Origin: Shewanella colwelliana ATCC 39565
Lineage (GTDB): Bacteria > Pseudomonadota > Gammaproteobacteria > Enterobacterales > Shewanellaceae
Assembly (NCBI RefSeq): GCF_000518705.1
Contig: NZ_JAEC01000042.1
Location: 1-34,682 of the forward strand
Length of the DNA: 34,682 nt
Reading direction: 5' to 3'
Shown: piece by piece, positions 10,477 to 20,028 of the stretch
Layout: every line of letters begins with the position of its first letter
How positions within the stretch are numbered: the stretch's first letter is position 1
Translations under genes and position numbers: made by a program
The notes under the pieces: generated by a model
The model's input: the letters and a program-made list of their open reading frames with translations, nothing else
Told to the model about the DNA's origin: nothing
Database searches by the model: none

Positions 10477-10824
10477 ATGAAAGCGAAAAATAAACTTTCA
10501 GCCAGCATTAAATCAGCTTCTATTTTAGCTGTGTCTGCTGTTGTAGTCGGGATGACTGCCGTAGGTGTACAAAACCTTACCGACACTGCGTCGAACTCAG
10601 CCTGCGTCTGTGATGGCAATAATAGCTACAACTCTTCACTACCCGCTAGCCACCCAAGCAACCGCTGCGCACAAGAATCTGACAATGTGAGTTGGACAAA
10701 TTGGTTTGCCGGAAAGAGTCGTTCTAATCAATTTCATTTTGTTGATTTGTTAGAGTTACTTCATGGGCATCAAGATAGCCCATTGAGTGATGCGAAACCA
10801 ACGAGCCAACAGAATCGCCTCTAG
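10477..10824 (+). CDS. Small exported or membrane-anchored protein with three cysteines, unknown function
   Basis: This 115-residue protein was not recognised. It has a basic n-region (MKAKNKLSASIKS) and a hydrophobic stretch at about 14-31 (ASILAVSAVVVGMTAVGV), so it is probably exported or held in the inner membrane by an uncleaved signal anchor. The following part has a close cysteine pair, ACVCDGN (Cys43, Cys45), and a third Cys64. It then becomes Asn/Ser-rich, with two Trp at 73 and 76 and an FVDLLELLHGH segment near 88-98. AGGA precedes the ATG by seven bases and a good extended -10 lies upstream. The 3' end overlaps the next gene by 35 bases. The function is unknown. Confidence 0.7.
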   Translation: MKAKNKLSASIKSASILAVSAVVVGMTAVGVQNLTDTASNSACVCDGNNSYNSSLPASHPSNRCAQESDNVSWTNWFAGKSRSNQFHFVDLLELLHGHQDSPLSDAKPTSQQNRL

Positions 10825-11008
10825 CAATCAGCGCTTCTATCAGCTGCTATTAAGTACACTAGCAGCTTTTTTCGGTGTCCAAACCGAACAAAACCGCAGC
10901 AGAGACTTCCAATCTCAATCACCAATCCCATTCATTTTAATGGGGATATTGTTAGCTTTCATCTTAGTTATTGGGCTGATTTTTATCGTAAAGCTAGTAT
11001 TAAACTAA
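10790..11008 (+). CDS. DUF2970 family small membrane protein
   Basis: This 72-residue protein has the look of the DUF2970 family: FYQLLLSTLAAFFGVQTEQNRSRDF followed by one C-terminal membrane helix (about 48-70, PFILMGILLAFILVIGLIFIVKLVL). No function is known for the family. ATG at 10790 is preferred to GTG at 10787. The start overlaps the preceding gene by 35 bases in another frame, so the two are probably co-transcribed. Its TAA at 11006-11008 overlaps the dam stop on the other strand, leaving no room for a dedicated terminator. Confidence 0.8.
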   Translation: MRNQRANRIASSNQRFYQLLLSTLAAFFGVQTEQNRSRDFQSQSPIPFILMGILLAFILVIGLIFIVKLVLN

Positions 11009-11844
11009 TCGTTTTCGCTATGATACCTGTCATCATATAATGCCATTAATTCATCAACCTTCTTACGACCACTGCCATTTTGGCTGATGTTACGCTGCAC
11101 CTGAATCGTATCAAAGCGCGCGCCATGATAGAGCTCACGCGTCAAGGCAATATCATGATTACTAATTAATACAGGAATGCCGCGTTCAATGGCGGTATGA
11201 CGAGACTTTCTCGCTAATAAAGCCTGATCATCTAAACTGAATCCCGACCCGACATAGGTCGTAAAACTCGATGTCGTCGACAGTGGTGCATAAGGGGGAT
11301 CGCAATAGACCACATCGCCCTGCTTGGTCAAATCAAAAGCTTGCTCGTATCCCACACAGCGAAACTCCGCTACCTGTGACTTCTCCGCAAAGGCTTTTAT
11401 CTCCTCCTCCGGAAAATAGGGTCTTTTATATGAACCAAAGGGGACATTAAACCCTCCTTTCTTGTTGTAACGACATAAGCCGTTAAAACCATGACGGTTC
11501 ATATAAAGAAAATATACCGAACGAAGAAAAGGATCACTAGTTAGATTGAACTCTGTACGAACTTGATAATAGGTTTCTTTATCGTTTTTGGCATCAGTAA
11601 ACATCGCTTTTGCCGCGGTGATATATTTCTCAGGCGTGGTTTGCACAATCTTATACAGATTGATGAGGTCCTGATTGATATCACACAACAAATAACGCTT
11701 ATACTGAGTGTTAAGAAATACCGAACCTGCGCCAACAAAAGGTTCAACGAGTCTGTCGCCTTGAGGAAGGTGTTGGGTGAGCGCATCAACCAGTTTAAAT
11801 TTTCCACCAGCCCACTTAAGAAAGGCTCTCTGTTTTTTAATCAT
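11005..11844 (-). CDS. dam: DNA adenine methyltransferase Dam (GATC)
   Basis: Dam methylates the N6 of adenine in GATC, which guides mismatch repair, replication timing and some promoters. Motifs in order are FLKWAGGKFKLVD (8-20, cofactor loop), LVEPFVGAGSVFLN (32-45, motif I), and VVYCDPPYAPLS with catalytic DPPY at 182-185 (motif IV). NRHGFNGLCRYNKKGGFNVPFG is the typical Dam middle part. Length 279 residues is close to the E. coli enzyme. The gene follows damX by about 50 bases in the aroKB-damX-dam operon. The stop overlaps that of the convergent DUF2970 gene. Confidence 0.97.
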   Translation of the reverse strand: MIKKQRAFLKWAGGKFKLVDALTQHLPQGDRLVEPFVGAGSVFLNTQYKRYLLCDINQDLINLYKIVQTTPEKYITAAKAMFTDAKNDKETYYQVRTEFNLTSDPFLRSVYFLYMNRHGFNGLCRYNKKGGFNVPFGSYKRPYFPEEEIKAFAEKSQVAEFRCVGYEQAFDLTKQGDVVYCDPPYAPLSTTSSFTTYVGSGFSLDDQALLARKSRHTAIERGIPVLISNHDIALTRELYHGARFDTIQVQRNISQNGSGRKKVDELMALYDDRYHSEND

Positions 11845-11896
11845 CTAAATCGATTGAATGCGAAATGAAAACAAGTTTCCGATTGTACTCTGTTTA

Positions 11897-13375
11897 TCAA
11901 TGAATTTCACGAGTCGGGAGACTTTGTTGTAACTCATATTGAGATAAATCTGCCCAAGCTCTTAACCAAGGTTGAGCAATCCCCTTAGTGTTCACCAATT
12001 GCTTTGCCTGCTGGCGCGCAAGTTCGACTGATGCAAACTCACCATAGAGCACAACCCAACGGCGTTTATAACGAGCCACTTTCACCAACTTAGGGGCATC
12101 AATCTGTGCCAATACCTGATTAAGAGATTTGAGCTGCTTTACACTTGCAAGTTGCAGTGTATAGCCAATAGGCTCATAAGATTGTTGACTCAAATCAATC
12201 GTATTTCCAGCCTTTGAAATGACCTCCACCTCCGCCTGGATAATCGGTACAGGTTCCGTTGCGGCAAAAACTTCCACCGCATCCGCCTGCACATCAGTTT
12301 GAGTAACAGGCTCGGATGCACTCTCTTCTATAGTCGTGATGTTAGCGCTCTTGGCCACCTTGGTAGCGACATCAATATCGATCTCTATTGGCTCTATGCT
12401 ATCTGTTACGCTTGCCGAATCTTGATTTTTATTGCCAGCAAGTGCCGCGGTAAAAGCGTTCTGGCGCTCTGCAAAATAGCGATGTAAAAGCTCCTCTCCA
12501 TAAGCATAGTTTTCTCGACTCGCTTGGATTTCAGCCACCGTATTCTCTCGCCCCAGAGTGACAAACTCATCCTCTTCAAGCAATGCATAAACAATAGCCA
12601 ACGCAACCAAGATACCCAATCCGATAGCGATTGGTAGCCGCCAACGGTTTACAGCTTTTGCTTGCGGGGTGTCATTTAGCGCTAGATATAACAGATTAAC
12701 AACCTCAACAGGCAAGCCCGATTGCAGCTGTAACTGTTGACGTACAATATCCCTTGGTGTGAAAGGTGTTTGCTCACTGCGGCTTAACAAAGTGTAATAC
12801 AGCGCTTCACGTTCTTTTTCTGGCAAGGCTTCGACATTCATCGGCAGGACTAACTCATGCTGACTCTCTGGAAGTTGCGCCAATAACTGTGACAAAAAGG
12901 CTTGGTTAGTCGTCAATGTTAAATTTATCTGTTTACCACTCACTACGATCTGGCTTAACACCATGCACTCAGCCCACAAGGCTAAAGGCATAAGGTGAGC
13001 ATCATCAAGGACAATATGACAGGCATGAGGCAGAACATCTGCAAACTGAAGCAGGGTTTCGGGCAGCGGGATTTCGTCATCAAAGACAGGCTCTGATAAC
13101 AATTGTACTAAAATTTTTCGGCGAATCTCATTACTGTCAGCATGCATCGGACAGGTGACTAATGCGGAGCTCACATGCTCCAGCTCATCGACCAAGGCGG
13201 TGACTAGGGTAGTTTTACCAGCACCATCATCACCAACTAATACGGTTAATTGCTGGCCGTAAAGCGCCACATGCTGCAACCGGTGCAGCAAGGCTTCTTG
13301 ACTAGGTAGTAATACTGATGTTTGAAAAGTCACTTGTTCACCACACAATTTAGGCGCGGCCAATAACCTCTTCAA
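11897..13375 (-). CDS. damX: DamX-type protein: AAA ATPase, membrane helix and SPOR domain
   Basis: The protein joins a cytoplasmic P-loop ATPase to a periplasmic SPOR domain. Walker A is GDDGAGKTT (48-56), Walker B is [11 protein letters not shown] (120-130), and the ATPase part extends to about 240. One membrane helix lies at about 246-266 ([21 protein letters not shown]), then an acidic linker. The SPOR domain spans about 403-475 ([16 protein letters not shown]), and SPOR domains bind denuded glycan at division sites. E. coli DamX has the helix and SPOR domain but no ATPase. The start is uncertain. The longest frame opens with TTG at 13375 inside aroB; later TTG and GTG codons, for example at Leu10 and Val15, are possible. 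Confidence 0.88.
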   Translation of the reverse strand: MKRLLAAPKLCGEQVTFQTSVLLPSQEALLHRLQHVALYGQQLTVLVGDDGAGKTTLVTALVDELEHVSSALVTCPMHADSNEIRRKILVQLLSEPVFDDEIPLPETLLQFADVLPHACHIVLDDAHLMPLALWAECMVLSQIVVSGKQINLTLTTNQAFLSQLLAQLPESQHELVLPMNVEALPEKEREALYYTLLSRSEQTPFTPRDIVRQQLQLQSGLPVEVVNLLYLALNDTPQAKAVNRWRLPIAIGLGILVALAIVYALLEEDEFVTLGRENTVAEIQASRENYAYGEELLHRYFAERQNAFTAALAGNKNQDSASVTDSIEPIEIDIDVATKVAKSANITTIEESASEPVTQTDVQADAVEVFAATEPVPIIQAEVEVISKAGNTIDLSQQSYEPIGYTLQLASVKQLKSLNQVLAQIDAPKLVKVARYKRRWVVLYGEFASVELARQQAKQLVNTKGIAQPWLRAWADLSQYELQQSLPTREIH

Positions 13376-14426
13376 GAAGGGACTCTGAAACCTCGCTAAA
13401 AATACCTGCTTGGCCTAGGGCTTCAGGCAAAACTAAACGGAGTTTTCCTTGCAGTACTTTCTTGTCTCGCCGCATATGTTTCATGAACTGTTCAAAATTC
13501 ATGGTATCTGGCGCTTCGGTTGGTAGATCGAACGCGTTAAATATCGCTTCAATGCGACAAACGATTGACTCATCAATGAGCGCCATCTTACATGATGTTT
13601 TAGCAGCAAGTACTGTGCCAGCGGCGACAGCCTCTCCATGCAACCAATTGCCATAGCCCATCTCAGCTTCGATAGCATGGCCAAAGGTATGGCCGAGATT
13701 TAGTAGTGCCCGAACACCTTGTTCGGTCTCATCTTGAGTGACCACCTCAGCCTTAATCTCACAGCAACGGGCAATTGCATACTTCAATGCATCCTCATCT
13801 AATGACTTTAGCGATTCCACATTATCTTCTAGCCAGGTAAAGAAATCTTTATCCCAAATAATGCCGTACTTAATCACTTCCGCCATACCTGCTGCAAACT
13901 CACGAGCAGGGAGAGTACTTAAACATCTTGTGTCGATCACCACCACTTTGGGTTGGTAAAAGGCCCCGATCATATTTTTACCCAACTGATGATTCACTGC
14001 GGTTTTACCACCAACAGATGAGTCAACTTGGGACAGCAATGTTGTCGGTACCTGAATAAAATCGATACCACGTTGATAACAAGCTGCGGCAAATCCGGTC
14101 ATGTCACCAATCACCCCACCACCTAATGCGACAAGCACAGTATCTCTGCCCAAATTCTGCGAGAGCAGTGAGCTAAAAATGTTGTCCATCTGTGTCTGGG
14201 TTTTATACTGTTCACCATCAGGAAGAATAACTGGTGCAGCACATTTAAAAGGTGACAATAGCGCCTGTAGCTTATTCAGATACAGGGGCGCTACTGTGTC
14301 ATTAGTGACGATAAGAACGTTTTTATTCTGAAGGTATGGTTCGAATAATTCGAGCTTCTCCAGTAGATTCGGGCCAATATAAATAGGGTAACTACGTACA
14401 CCAAGTTCAACCTGAATCCTTTCCAT
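13350..14426 (-). CDS. aroB: 3-dehydroquinate synthase
   Basis: AroB converts DAHP to 3-dehydroquinate, the second step of the shikimate pathway, using NAD and a divalent metal. The nucleotide-binding segment is [17 protein letters not shown] (99-115), followed by [24 protein letters not shown] with catalytic Lys and Asn. The metal-binding histidines lie in [14 protein letters not shown] and [10 protein letters not shown]. Length 358 residues is normal. It lies 15 bases after aroK, and its end may overlap the start of damX. The order aroK-aroB-damX-dam matches E. coli. Confidence 0.98.
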   Translation of the reverse strand: MERIQVELGVRSYPIYIGPNLLEKLELFEPYLQNKNVLIVTNDTVAPLYLNKLQALLSPFKCAAPVILPDGEQYKTQTQMDNIFSSLLSQNLGRDTVLVALGGGVIGDMTGFAAACYQRGIDFIQVPTTLLSQVDSSVGGKTAVNHQLGKNMIGAFYQPKVVVIDTRCLSTLPAREFAAGMAEVIKYGIIWDKDFFTWLEDNVESLKSLDEDALKYAIARCCEIKAEVVTQDETEQGVRALLNLGHTFGHAIEAEMGYGNWLHGEAVAAGTVLAAKTSCKMALIDESIVCRIEAIFNAFDLPTEAPDTMNFEQFMKHMRRDKKVLQGKLRLVLPEALGQAGIFSEVSESLLEEVIGRA

Positions 14427-14441
14427 TCTACCGCCTAATGA

Positions 14442-14957
14442 TTAAAAGCCTAACTGTTCAATAATTTGATTTGCAACGACTTTTGCACTCTGTTCATCGG
14501 TTTTAACGATCACATCAGCAATCTCCTCGTAAAGAGGATTACGCGTTGCCGCAAGGTTTTCTAACACCTCACGAGGATCATCAACTTGCAGTAGAGGACG
14601 ACGCTTATCACGCTGCGTACGAGCCACTTGCTTGTCGATAGTTGTTTCTAAATAAACCACAATTCCACGAGCAGAAAGGTTATTACGAATATCCTTGCTC
14701 TGAATTGATCCGCCGCCAGTTGCTAAAACAATACCTTGTTTTTCAGTTAAATCAGCGACAACTTGTGTTTCGCGACGACGAAAGCCTTCTTCGCCTTCAA
14801 CGTCAAATACCCACGCGATATCCGCACCAGTGCGGCTTTCAATTTCTTGATCGGAATCGTGGAACTCTAAATGGAGCATCTGCGCCAGATGACGACCTAT
14901 AGTGCTTTTACCAGCCCCCATAGGACCTACTAGGAAAATATTACGTTTTTCAGCCAT
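14442..14957 (-). CDS. aroK: Shikimate kinase I
   Basis: AroK phosphorylates shikimate at the 3-hydroxyl with ATP. The Walker A loop is [12 protein letters not shown] (11-22). The shikimate-binding residues are in FHDSDQEIE (Asp34 and neighbours), GFRRRETQV and TGGGSI. The lid segment is [15 protein letters not shown]. Length 171 residues is close to the E. coli enzyme. It is the first gene of the aroKB-damX-dam run and is separated from pilQ by a terminator, so it probably has its own promoter. TATAAG about 30 bases upstream is a weak -10 candidate. Confidence 0.98.
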   Translation of the reverse strand: MAEKRNIFLVGPMGAGKSTIGRHLAQMLHLEFHDSDQEIESRTGADIAWVFDVEGEEGFRRRETQVVADLTEKQGIVLATGGGSIQSKDIRNNLSARGIVVYLETTIDKQVARTQRDKRRPLLQVDDPREVLENLAATRNPLYEEIADVIVKTDEQSAKVVANQIIEQLGF

Positions 14958-15123
14958 TGCTTTTACGTCTGAATCTTATATGAAGTTTGCCTACGCCAAC
15001 CGAAAAATCAGGCCGACCTTAAATGTTACCTTGCTCTAATGAGACTTGACCACGGATTATCTCAGTTAACCCCCCTTAAACGCAAGGGCAGTGAGTAAAT
15101 TCTGTGAAATTAGACTAAAGCAT

Positions 15124-15150
15124 AAAAAAGCCAGCGATTCCTCGCTGGCT
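15124..15150 (-). terminator. Terminator after pilQ
   Basis: AGCCAGCGA (15129-15137) pairs with TCGCTGGCT (15142-15150) around a TTCC loop. On the minus strand it is followed by TTTTTT (complement of 15124-15129). It closes the pilMNOPQ operon before aroK. Confidence 0.88.
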
Positions 15151-15173
15151 CCAACATGTCTATAACTCGTGAA

Positions 15174-17225
15174 TTAGATATCTTCAGAAATAATCTTAGG
15201 CGTAACAAAAATTAGCAACTCTTGGCGCTCATTTTTGTCCGTAGTATTTCTGAATAAGTAACCCACAAACGGGATATCACCTAAAACGGGAACCTTGCTG
15301 ACCCTGTTAATCAACTGCTGCTGGTAAATACCACCTAATACAATGGTTTCCCCGTGATCAACCAAAACCTGGGTACCAATACGCTGCGTATCAATAGAAA
15401 CCGCTTCTCCCAATGGTGTAGCAACCACCTTACCTTGTGAGTCCTGGGTGATTTCAAGGTCTAAAATCACTCGATTATCAGGGGTGATCTGAGGCGTTAC
15501 CCTTAGCGACAATACCGCCTTTTTAAACTGCACCGTTGCCGCACCACTTGACGCAGATTCAACATAAGGGATCTCTACACCCTGCTCAATATAGGCAGCT
15601 TTTTGGTTAGACGTGGTAATACGCGGACTCGCAATAATCTCACCCTTACTTTCCTGCTCTAGGGCACTCAGCTCAAGGTCTAATAAGGTACCGTCAGCCA
15701 ACTTAGCAACATGAAACGCTATGCTTGTTGGGTTAGCAACCGCTGCGGGTAAATTAACGTTAAGTCGATCGCCTAAACTCGGAACAATACCGTTAGCGAT
15801 ATCATTGGCACCCTCTAGGCTACCTGACGTCCCTTTACTTCCTTGCTGATCTGTCACACCCCATCGAATACCTAGATCTTCAGAAACATCATCTTTAACC
15901 GTCACCATACGAGCTTCAATTAACACTTGCTTGATGGGTATATCGAGTACTTCTATCAGGCGATGGATATTCTCTAAGCTTTCTTCGGTATCTTTTACTA
16001 ACAATGTATTAGTGCGGTCATCAACGGCTACTGTACCTCGAGCAGACAACAAACTAGAGTCATCCCCTTTGAGTAACTCGGCAATATCGGTAGCTTTAGC
16101 GTAGTTGATCTGCAAATACTCAGAGTACAAGGGCGCAAGCTCTTTCACTTCTTGTTGATTTTTAAGCTCTTGGCTCTCACGAATGGCCATCTCTTCAGCT
16201 GGTGCAACCATTAAGATATTGCCTTCAACACGCTTATCTAAACCTTTGGTTTGCAGAATCAAATCAAGCGCCTGATCCCAAGGTACATCATCAAGTCTTA
16301 GGGTGATATCCCCCTCAACGGTGTCACTGGTAACCAAGTTAAAGTTATTATAATCGGCAATAATCTGCAGTACGGTTCTTACAGAGATACTCTGAAAGTT
16401 CAAAGATAAAGAACGGCCGTCATATTTCTTCTCCTCTTTTACAACTGTCGCTCTTTCTGCCTTATTGATGCTCAACCTAAAGAGGTTACCCTCTTGCTTG
16501 TAGTTATAATCATATTGACCGCTAACATCGATTAGTAATCGAGTCGTCAACTCCTCTTTGAAGGTTTCAAAACTCTTGACTGGTGTGGCAAAGTCTTGGA
16601 CGTCCATCACATACAAGAGATCCGATGCGATATCAGTGTTGTACAGTTTCAGTTCTAATTTGGCACCAACTTGCTCGACATTTGCGGCAACTGAAGAGTT
16701 ATTAAGCTTCACAAGAAGCTCTCCACCACCATTTGCTAAACGTCTAAAGTCGATATTTTTAATGCCATTTACAAATGGATTTGATGCAGTCTCATTTCGG
16801 TTAGCCACCTCATCGTTTATCGTTAAGCGATAAGTATTGCCCATCGCTTTACCTTGATAGGCCTTAACCTTACTCAAATCGACAAGCACCTTGAGTTGCT
16901 CACTTTCTTGCGTCATCGACACAGAGGTGACACCCACATTGTTAATCGGCAATTTATCTTTCTCTAAGCCCGATACACTGTCATCAAACCCCAAGATGAT
17001 TTGAGCTGGTGATGCGTTGAGATTAACTTCAGGCTCAGTAACACTCTCTTCAAAAACCAATTGCAATTCGAGTTGATGATCAACAACCGAGTGATATTTA
17101 ACATCCACTAAGCGGTTCGCTGCTGAAGAATACGGCGCCATACCCATAATTAATGCCAACCCTAAGGCAGCCTTAATAACAGGAGACATATTTAATAATG
17201 CGTTTTTCGCGGCAGAAGATTCCAT
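15174..17225 (-). CDS. pilQ: Type IV pilus secretin PilQ
   Basis: PilQ forms the outer-membrane secretin ring through which the type IV pilus passes. After a signal peptide (cleavage near SSA-AN, residue 35) come AMIN domains in about residues 40-260, which bind peptidoglycan. Then follow the STN/N0 domain (LSLNFQSISVRTVLQIIADYNNFNLV), the secretin N1 region with VDDRTNTLLVKDTEESLENI, and the secretin barrel with VPVLGDIPFVGYLFRNTT near the end. The ATG at 17225 has GAGGGA six bases upstream and lies 22 bases after pilP, giving 683 residues. The longer frame from 17303 would overlap pilP and add 26 residues before the signal peptide, so it is rejected. E. coli keeps a relative, hofQ, in the same place. 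Confidence 0.95.
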   Translation of the reverse strand: MESSAAKNALLNMSPVIKAALGLALIMGMAPYSSAANRLVDVKYHSVVDHQLELQLVFEESVTEPEVNLNASPAQIILGFDDSVSGLEKDKLPINNVGVTSVSMTQESEQLKVLVDLSKVKAYQGKAMGNTYRLTINDEVANRNETASNPFVNGIKNIDFRRLANGGGELLVKLNNSSVAANVEQVGAKLELKLYNTDIASDLLYVMDVQDFATPVKSFETFKEELTTRLLIDVSGQYDYNYKQEGNLFRLSINKAERATVVKEEKKYDGRSLSLNFQSISVRTVLQIIADYNNFNLVTSDTVEGDITLRLDDVPWDQALDLILQTKGLDKRVEGNILMVAPAEEMAIRESQELKNQQEVKELAPLYSEYLQINYAKATDIAELLKGDDSSLLSARGTVAVDDRTNTLLVKDTEESLENIHRLIEVLDIPIKQVLIEARMVTVKDDVSEDLGIRWGVTDQQGSKGTSGSLEGANDIANGIVPSLGDRLNVNLPAAVANPTSIAFHVAKLADGTLLDLELSALEQESKGEIIASPRITTSNQKAAYIEQGVEIPYVESASSGAATVQFKKAVLSLRVTPQITPDNRVILDLEITQDSQGKVVATPLGEAVSIDTQRIGTQVLVDHGETIVLGGIYQQQLINRVSKVPVLGDIPFVGYLFRNTTDKNERQELLIFVTPKIISEDI

Positions 17226-17247
17226 TATTCCCTCATCCTTCGCTTGT

Positions 17248-17763
17248 TTATTCACCAGTAAGTTCCATATTGCTTGTTCTTTCAGCCCAGCAACCTGATC
17301 CATCTGGAATTAATTCAATTATTTCGACCGTTTGCGGTGTTACTTTAGCAATGCGACCATGATAAAGACCTAAATATTCACCAAGACCTAAACGGTAAAC
17401 ACTTCCATCATTTGTTTCTATCAACGCCCAAATATCTTGGCTTTCACTCAAGGTACCACGCATTTTCAAATTATCTAACGCGTAAGTTTCTAAACGGCTT
17501 TTACGTCGTTTTAAATCGGGCTGCAAACAGTCTTTGGTTGTATCGATCACTTCTTCTGTTAATTCTCGTGAAGGCGGTACAAAAGGACTACGCATTAATT
17601 CCGCTTGATAGGCGAAATGCTCAAATTCAGGTGTTTCTTTTAATGGTGGAACATGAGCAACATGCTGTGCTTTGGTCGTGGTCACAAATAGCTCTAAGTC
17701 ACTTTTGTCACCCATACAACCCACTAAAAGTATGCTAAGGATTAACAACGGTAGCTTTTTCAT
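17248..17763 (-). CDS. pilP: Type IV pilus assembly lipoprotein PilP
   Basis: PilP is an inner-membrane lipoprotein that links the PilN/PilO complex to the periplasmic domains of PilQ. The signal peptide ends in LLVGC with the lipidated Cys at residue 16. An unstructured stretch (residues 17-80) leads to the beta-sandwich domain from about 90 (LDNLKMRGTLSESQDIWALIETNDGSVYRLGLGEYLG), which carries the family's YRLGLGEYLGLYHGRI signature. Length 171 residues is normal. The start overlaps the end of pilO by four bases. Confidence 0.95.
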   Translation of the reverse strand: MKKLPLLILSILLVGCMGDKSDLELFVTTTKAQHVAHVPPLKETPEFEHFAYQAELMRSPFVPPSRELTEEVIDTTKDCLQPDLKRRKSRLETYALDNLKMRGTLSESQDIWALIETNDGSVYRLGLGEYLGLYHGRIAKVTPQTVEIIELIPDGSGCWAERTSNMELTGE

Positions 17764-18383
17764 TTTTTAGCCCCCTTTGCACCCTTCTCTGGAGGCAACT
17801 CAGCTCCCTCCTTAAATCGATAAGTCTTTGCGAGAATCTGCATGTTCAGCATTCCTTGGTCATTTCTTTGAATAACAAAGTCATGCAAACTCACAATTCG
17901 CGGCAATTTAGCAACACCACTAACCAGTTGACCCATTTCATGATAATCACCACTGACGGCCATGCTAATTGGAAACTCAATATAAAAATCTCGTTGAATC
18001 TCCTCTTGCCACTCTAAGCTCTGAATACCAAGTCCCGAGTCTGTTGCCACAAACGTGAGGTCATCGAGCAACCCTGGCATTTCATTTTTAGACGGCAACA
18101 TTTTAAGCAGTTCAGCAAACTGAATTTCCATCACTGCAAGCTGCTCACGGTATAATTTAAGGTTAGCCGCTAATTGGTATTTTGCTTTAAAATCATCTCG
18201 TAAAGTAATTTCTTTATCTTGTTCTACGGTCAAGACATCAATTGCATCGGCAATAAACAAAAAATAGCTTGCTATAAAAATTAGAATTGCCAGAAATGAT
18301 GCAAAAACAACCTTAACCTGAGTAGGCCAGCCACCTATGTTCTCAAAATCAATATCATTAAATTGGCTCAGATCGAGTTTCAT
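17760..18383 (-). CDS. pilO: Type IV pilus inner-membrane protein PilO
   Basis: PilO pairs with PilN in the inner-membrane alignment complex of the pilus machine. The short cytoplasmic start (MKLDLSQFNDIDFENIGGWP) is typical. One membrane helix lies at about 24-44, followed by a coiled-coil stretch (about 50-100) and a ferredoxin-like periplasmic domain (about 105-190, including SLEWQEEIQRDFYIEFPISMAVSGDYHEMGQLVSGVAKLPRIVSL). The Lys-rich tail is common. It overlaps pilN and pilP by four bases each, so the operon is tightly coupled. Confidence 0.95.
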   Translation of the reverse strand: MKLDLSQFNDIDFENIGGWPTQVKVVFASFLAILIFIASYFLFIADAIDVLTVEQDKEITLRDDFKAKYQLAANLKLYREQLAVMEIQFAELLKMLPSKNEMPGLLDDLTFVATDSGLGIQSLEWQEEIQRDFYIEFPISMAVSGDYHEMGQLVSGVAKLPRIVSLHDFVIQRNDQGMLNMQILAKTYRFKEGAELPPEKGAKGAKK

Positions 18384-18961
18384 TTGCTCGCTCCTTGAAC
18401 CGGCTTCATATCGCCAGTACTGTCATCACCGATCGTCACTTTTAAGCTAAATCGCTGTAACTGACGCATCTCTTCATTTTGAGAAACTATCGACTGCATA
18501 TTGGGATCGTGCAACCACATTGAGGTAGTCACTTTACGCATCATATTAGCGACGTTATTATTCGATTCACTGCGACCTTCTATCCACAATAAGCTGCCTT
18601 TTTTCTCAATGCTGGATAAATATATTCCAGGAGGCACTATGCGAACCAATTCATCTAAAACGTGAGTCGGCAAATTTCGGGCTTGTTGTAGATTTAAAAT
18701 AATCTCTGTACGACGCTCAATGTCTTTCTTGCGTTCACGTATTTTCTTAATCTCTGCAATCTGTTTTTCTAACAGTTGAATTTCAGACTGCAAGTAGGCA
18801 TTTCTGTCACGCTGATTATCGGTCATCATATCAACAACCATTAACGCCATATACACAACTAAAGACGCGCCAATAAAGACCGCAGCTAAAATTCCTAAAT
18901 AGTCACGCTTTTGCTTTTCACGTGCTTCTTCACGCCAAGGTAAAAGGTTTATGTTCGCCAT
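18380..18961 (-). CDS. pilN: Type IV pilus inner-membrane protein PilN
   Basis: PilN has the conserved cytoplasmic peptide ANINLLPWREEAREK that docks into PilM, one membrane helix (about 22-44), a coiled coil (about 48-90) and a periplasmic ferredoxin-like domain. The ATG at 18961 begins exactly with the MANINLLPW motif and has GAG-rich sequence (GAGTTACTCTC region) before it. A frame start at 18991 would only add ten unlikely residues. The start overlaps the pilM end by 13 bases and the stop overlaps pilO by four. Confidence 0.95.
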   Translation of the reverse strand: MANINLLPWREEAREKQKRDYLGILAAVFIGASLVVYMALMVVDMMTDNQRDRNAYLQSEIQLLEKQIAEIKKIRERKKDIERRTEIILNLQQARNLPTHVLDELVRIVPPGIYLSSIEKKGSLLWIEGRSESNNNVANMMRKVTTSMWLHDPNMQSIVSQNEEMRQLQRFSLKVTIGDDSTGDMKPVQGASK

Positions 18962-20028
18962 TGAGAGTAACTCCTCAGCGCTAAACCACACGCAACCATG
19001 TATTTATTTATATTAGGCTGCAAACGATTTTTCACATCTTCATCCGCGTGTAAACAACCTAAGAAAGGATCTGCGATAATAGCGTGAACGCCGAGCTCAT
19101 TCGTTAATAAGTTGGCCATCCCTTCTAACTTTGATGTGCCACCACATAATACAATGTGATCCACTTTATCTTTGCCGCTAGATGTACAATAAATTTGCAG
19201 TGTTCTTTTTATCTGCTGCAACAACTGAGTCTGAAACGGTGAAAGAACTTCGAACATATAATTACGTGGTAAGTCGCCCTCAAGCTTTGCTTTCTCAGCT
19301 TGCTCATGTGACATACCATAGAAGGAGAGTATTGACTGGGTGAACTGTTCGCCACCAAATGCTTGTTCACGGATAAAGGAAGTTTCACCATTTTCAACGA
19401 CCGAAAATGTTGTCATGTTGGCACCAATATCCACCAGCGCCACCACTTTGCCTTCAGCAGCATTGGGTAATTGTGCCGCAATAAGCTCAAATGAACGCCC
19501 TAGAGCATACCCCTCAATATCAACAACTTTCGCCTCAAGGTTGATATCATCAAGGCTATCAACCCGAGCATCGATATTCTCAGTGCGACATGCACTCAAC
19601 AGCACGTCGACTTTACTCGGGTCGGTGGTGTTTACGTTGAGCGTTTCAAAATCGATGCTGACTTCATCAAGCGAGTATGGAATAAGATTGTCGGCTTCGA
19701 TTTCAATCTGAGTTTCCATCTCCTCTTCGCTTAATGCAGCATCCATATAAATAACTTTAGTCATCACTGCCGATCCAGAAACAGCAACGGCTGCGTATTT
19801 TGTCGCCTTTGGAAGTGATCGCTTGATCAACCTCAACGACTCTAACACCGCATCTGCATCTCTTATTTCATGATCATTAACGGCGCCTTTTTTTACCGGC
19901 ACCGCAGCGTGACTCACAATTTTATAACCATCAGCAGTCTTACTCAGCAGTATTGCCTTGACCTCGTGAGAACCGATATCGATACCCACCATCTGCGGAG
20001 CCTGACGCTTCCATAAATTTGAAAGCAT
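18949..20028 (-). CDS. pilM: Type IV pilus actin-like ATPase PilM
   Basis: PilM is a cytoplasmic FtsA/actin-like protein that binds the N-terminal peptide of PilN and ties the pilus alignment complex to the cytoplasmic motors. The actin-fold phosphate loops are visible: VGIDIGSHEVKAILL (14-28), VALVDIGANMTTFSVVENG, and HIVLCGGTSKLEGMANLL near 290-307. Length 359 residues is normal. It is the first gene of pilMNOPQ and is divergent from mrcA, the usual arrangement in gammaproteobacteria. Confidence 0.96.
   Translation of the reverse strand: MLSNLWKRQAPQMVGIDIGSHEVKAILLSKTADGYKIVSHAAVPVKKGAVNDHEIRDADAVLESLRLIKRSLPKATKYAAVAVSGSAVMTKVIYMDAALSEEEMETQIEIEADNLIPYSLDEVSIDFETLNVNTTDPSKVDVLLSACRTENIDARVDSLDDINLEAKVVDIEGYALGRSFELIAAQLPNAAEGKVVALVDIGANMTTFSVVENGETSFIREQAFGGEQFTQSILSFYGMSHEQAEKAKLEGDLPRNYMFEVLSPFQTQLLQQIKRTLQIYCTSSGKDKVDHIVLCGGTSKLEGMANLLTNELGVHAIIADPFLGCLHADEDVKNRLQPNINKYMVACGLALRSYSQWRT

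Noticed and set aside
15174..17303. pilQ start at 17303
   Set aside because: It would overlap pilP by 56 bases and place 26 residues before the signal peptide; ATG 17225 has a strong ribosome-binding site.
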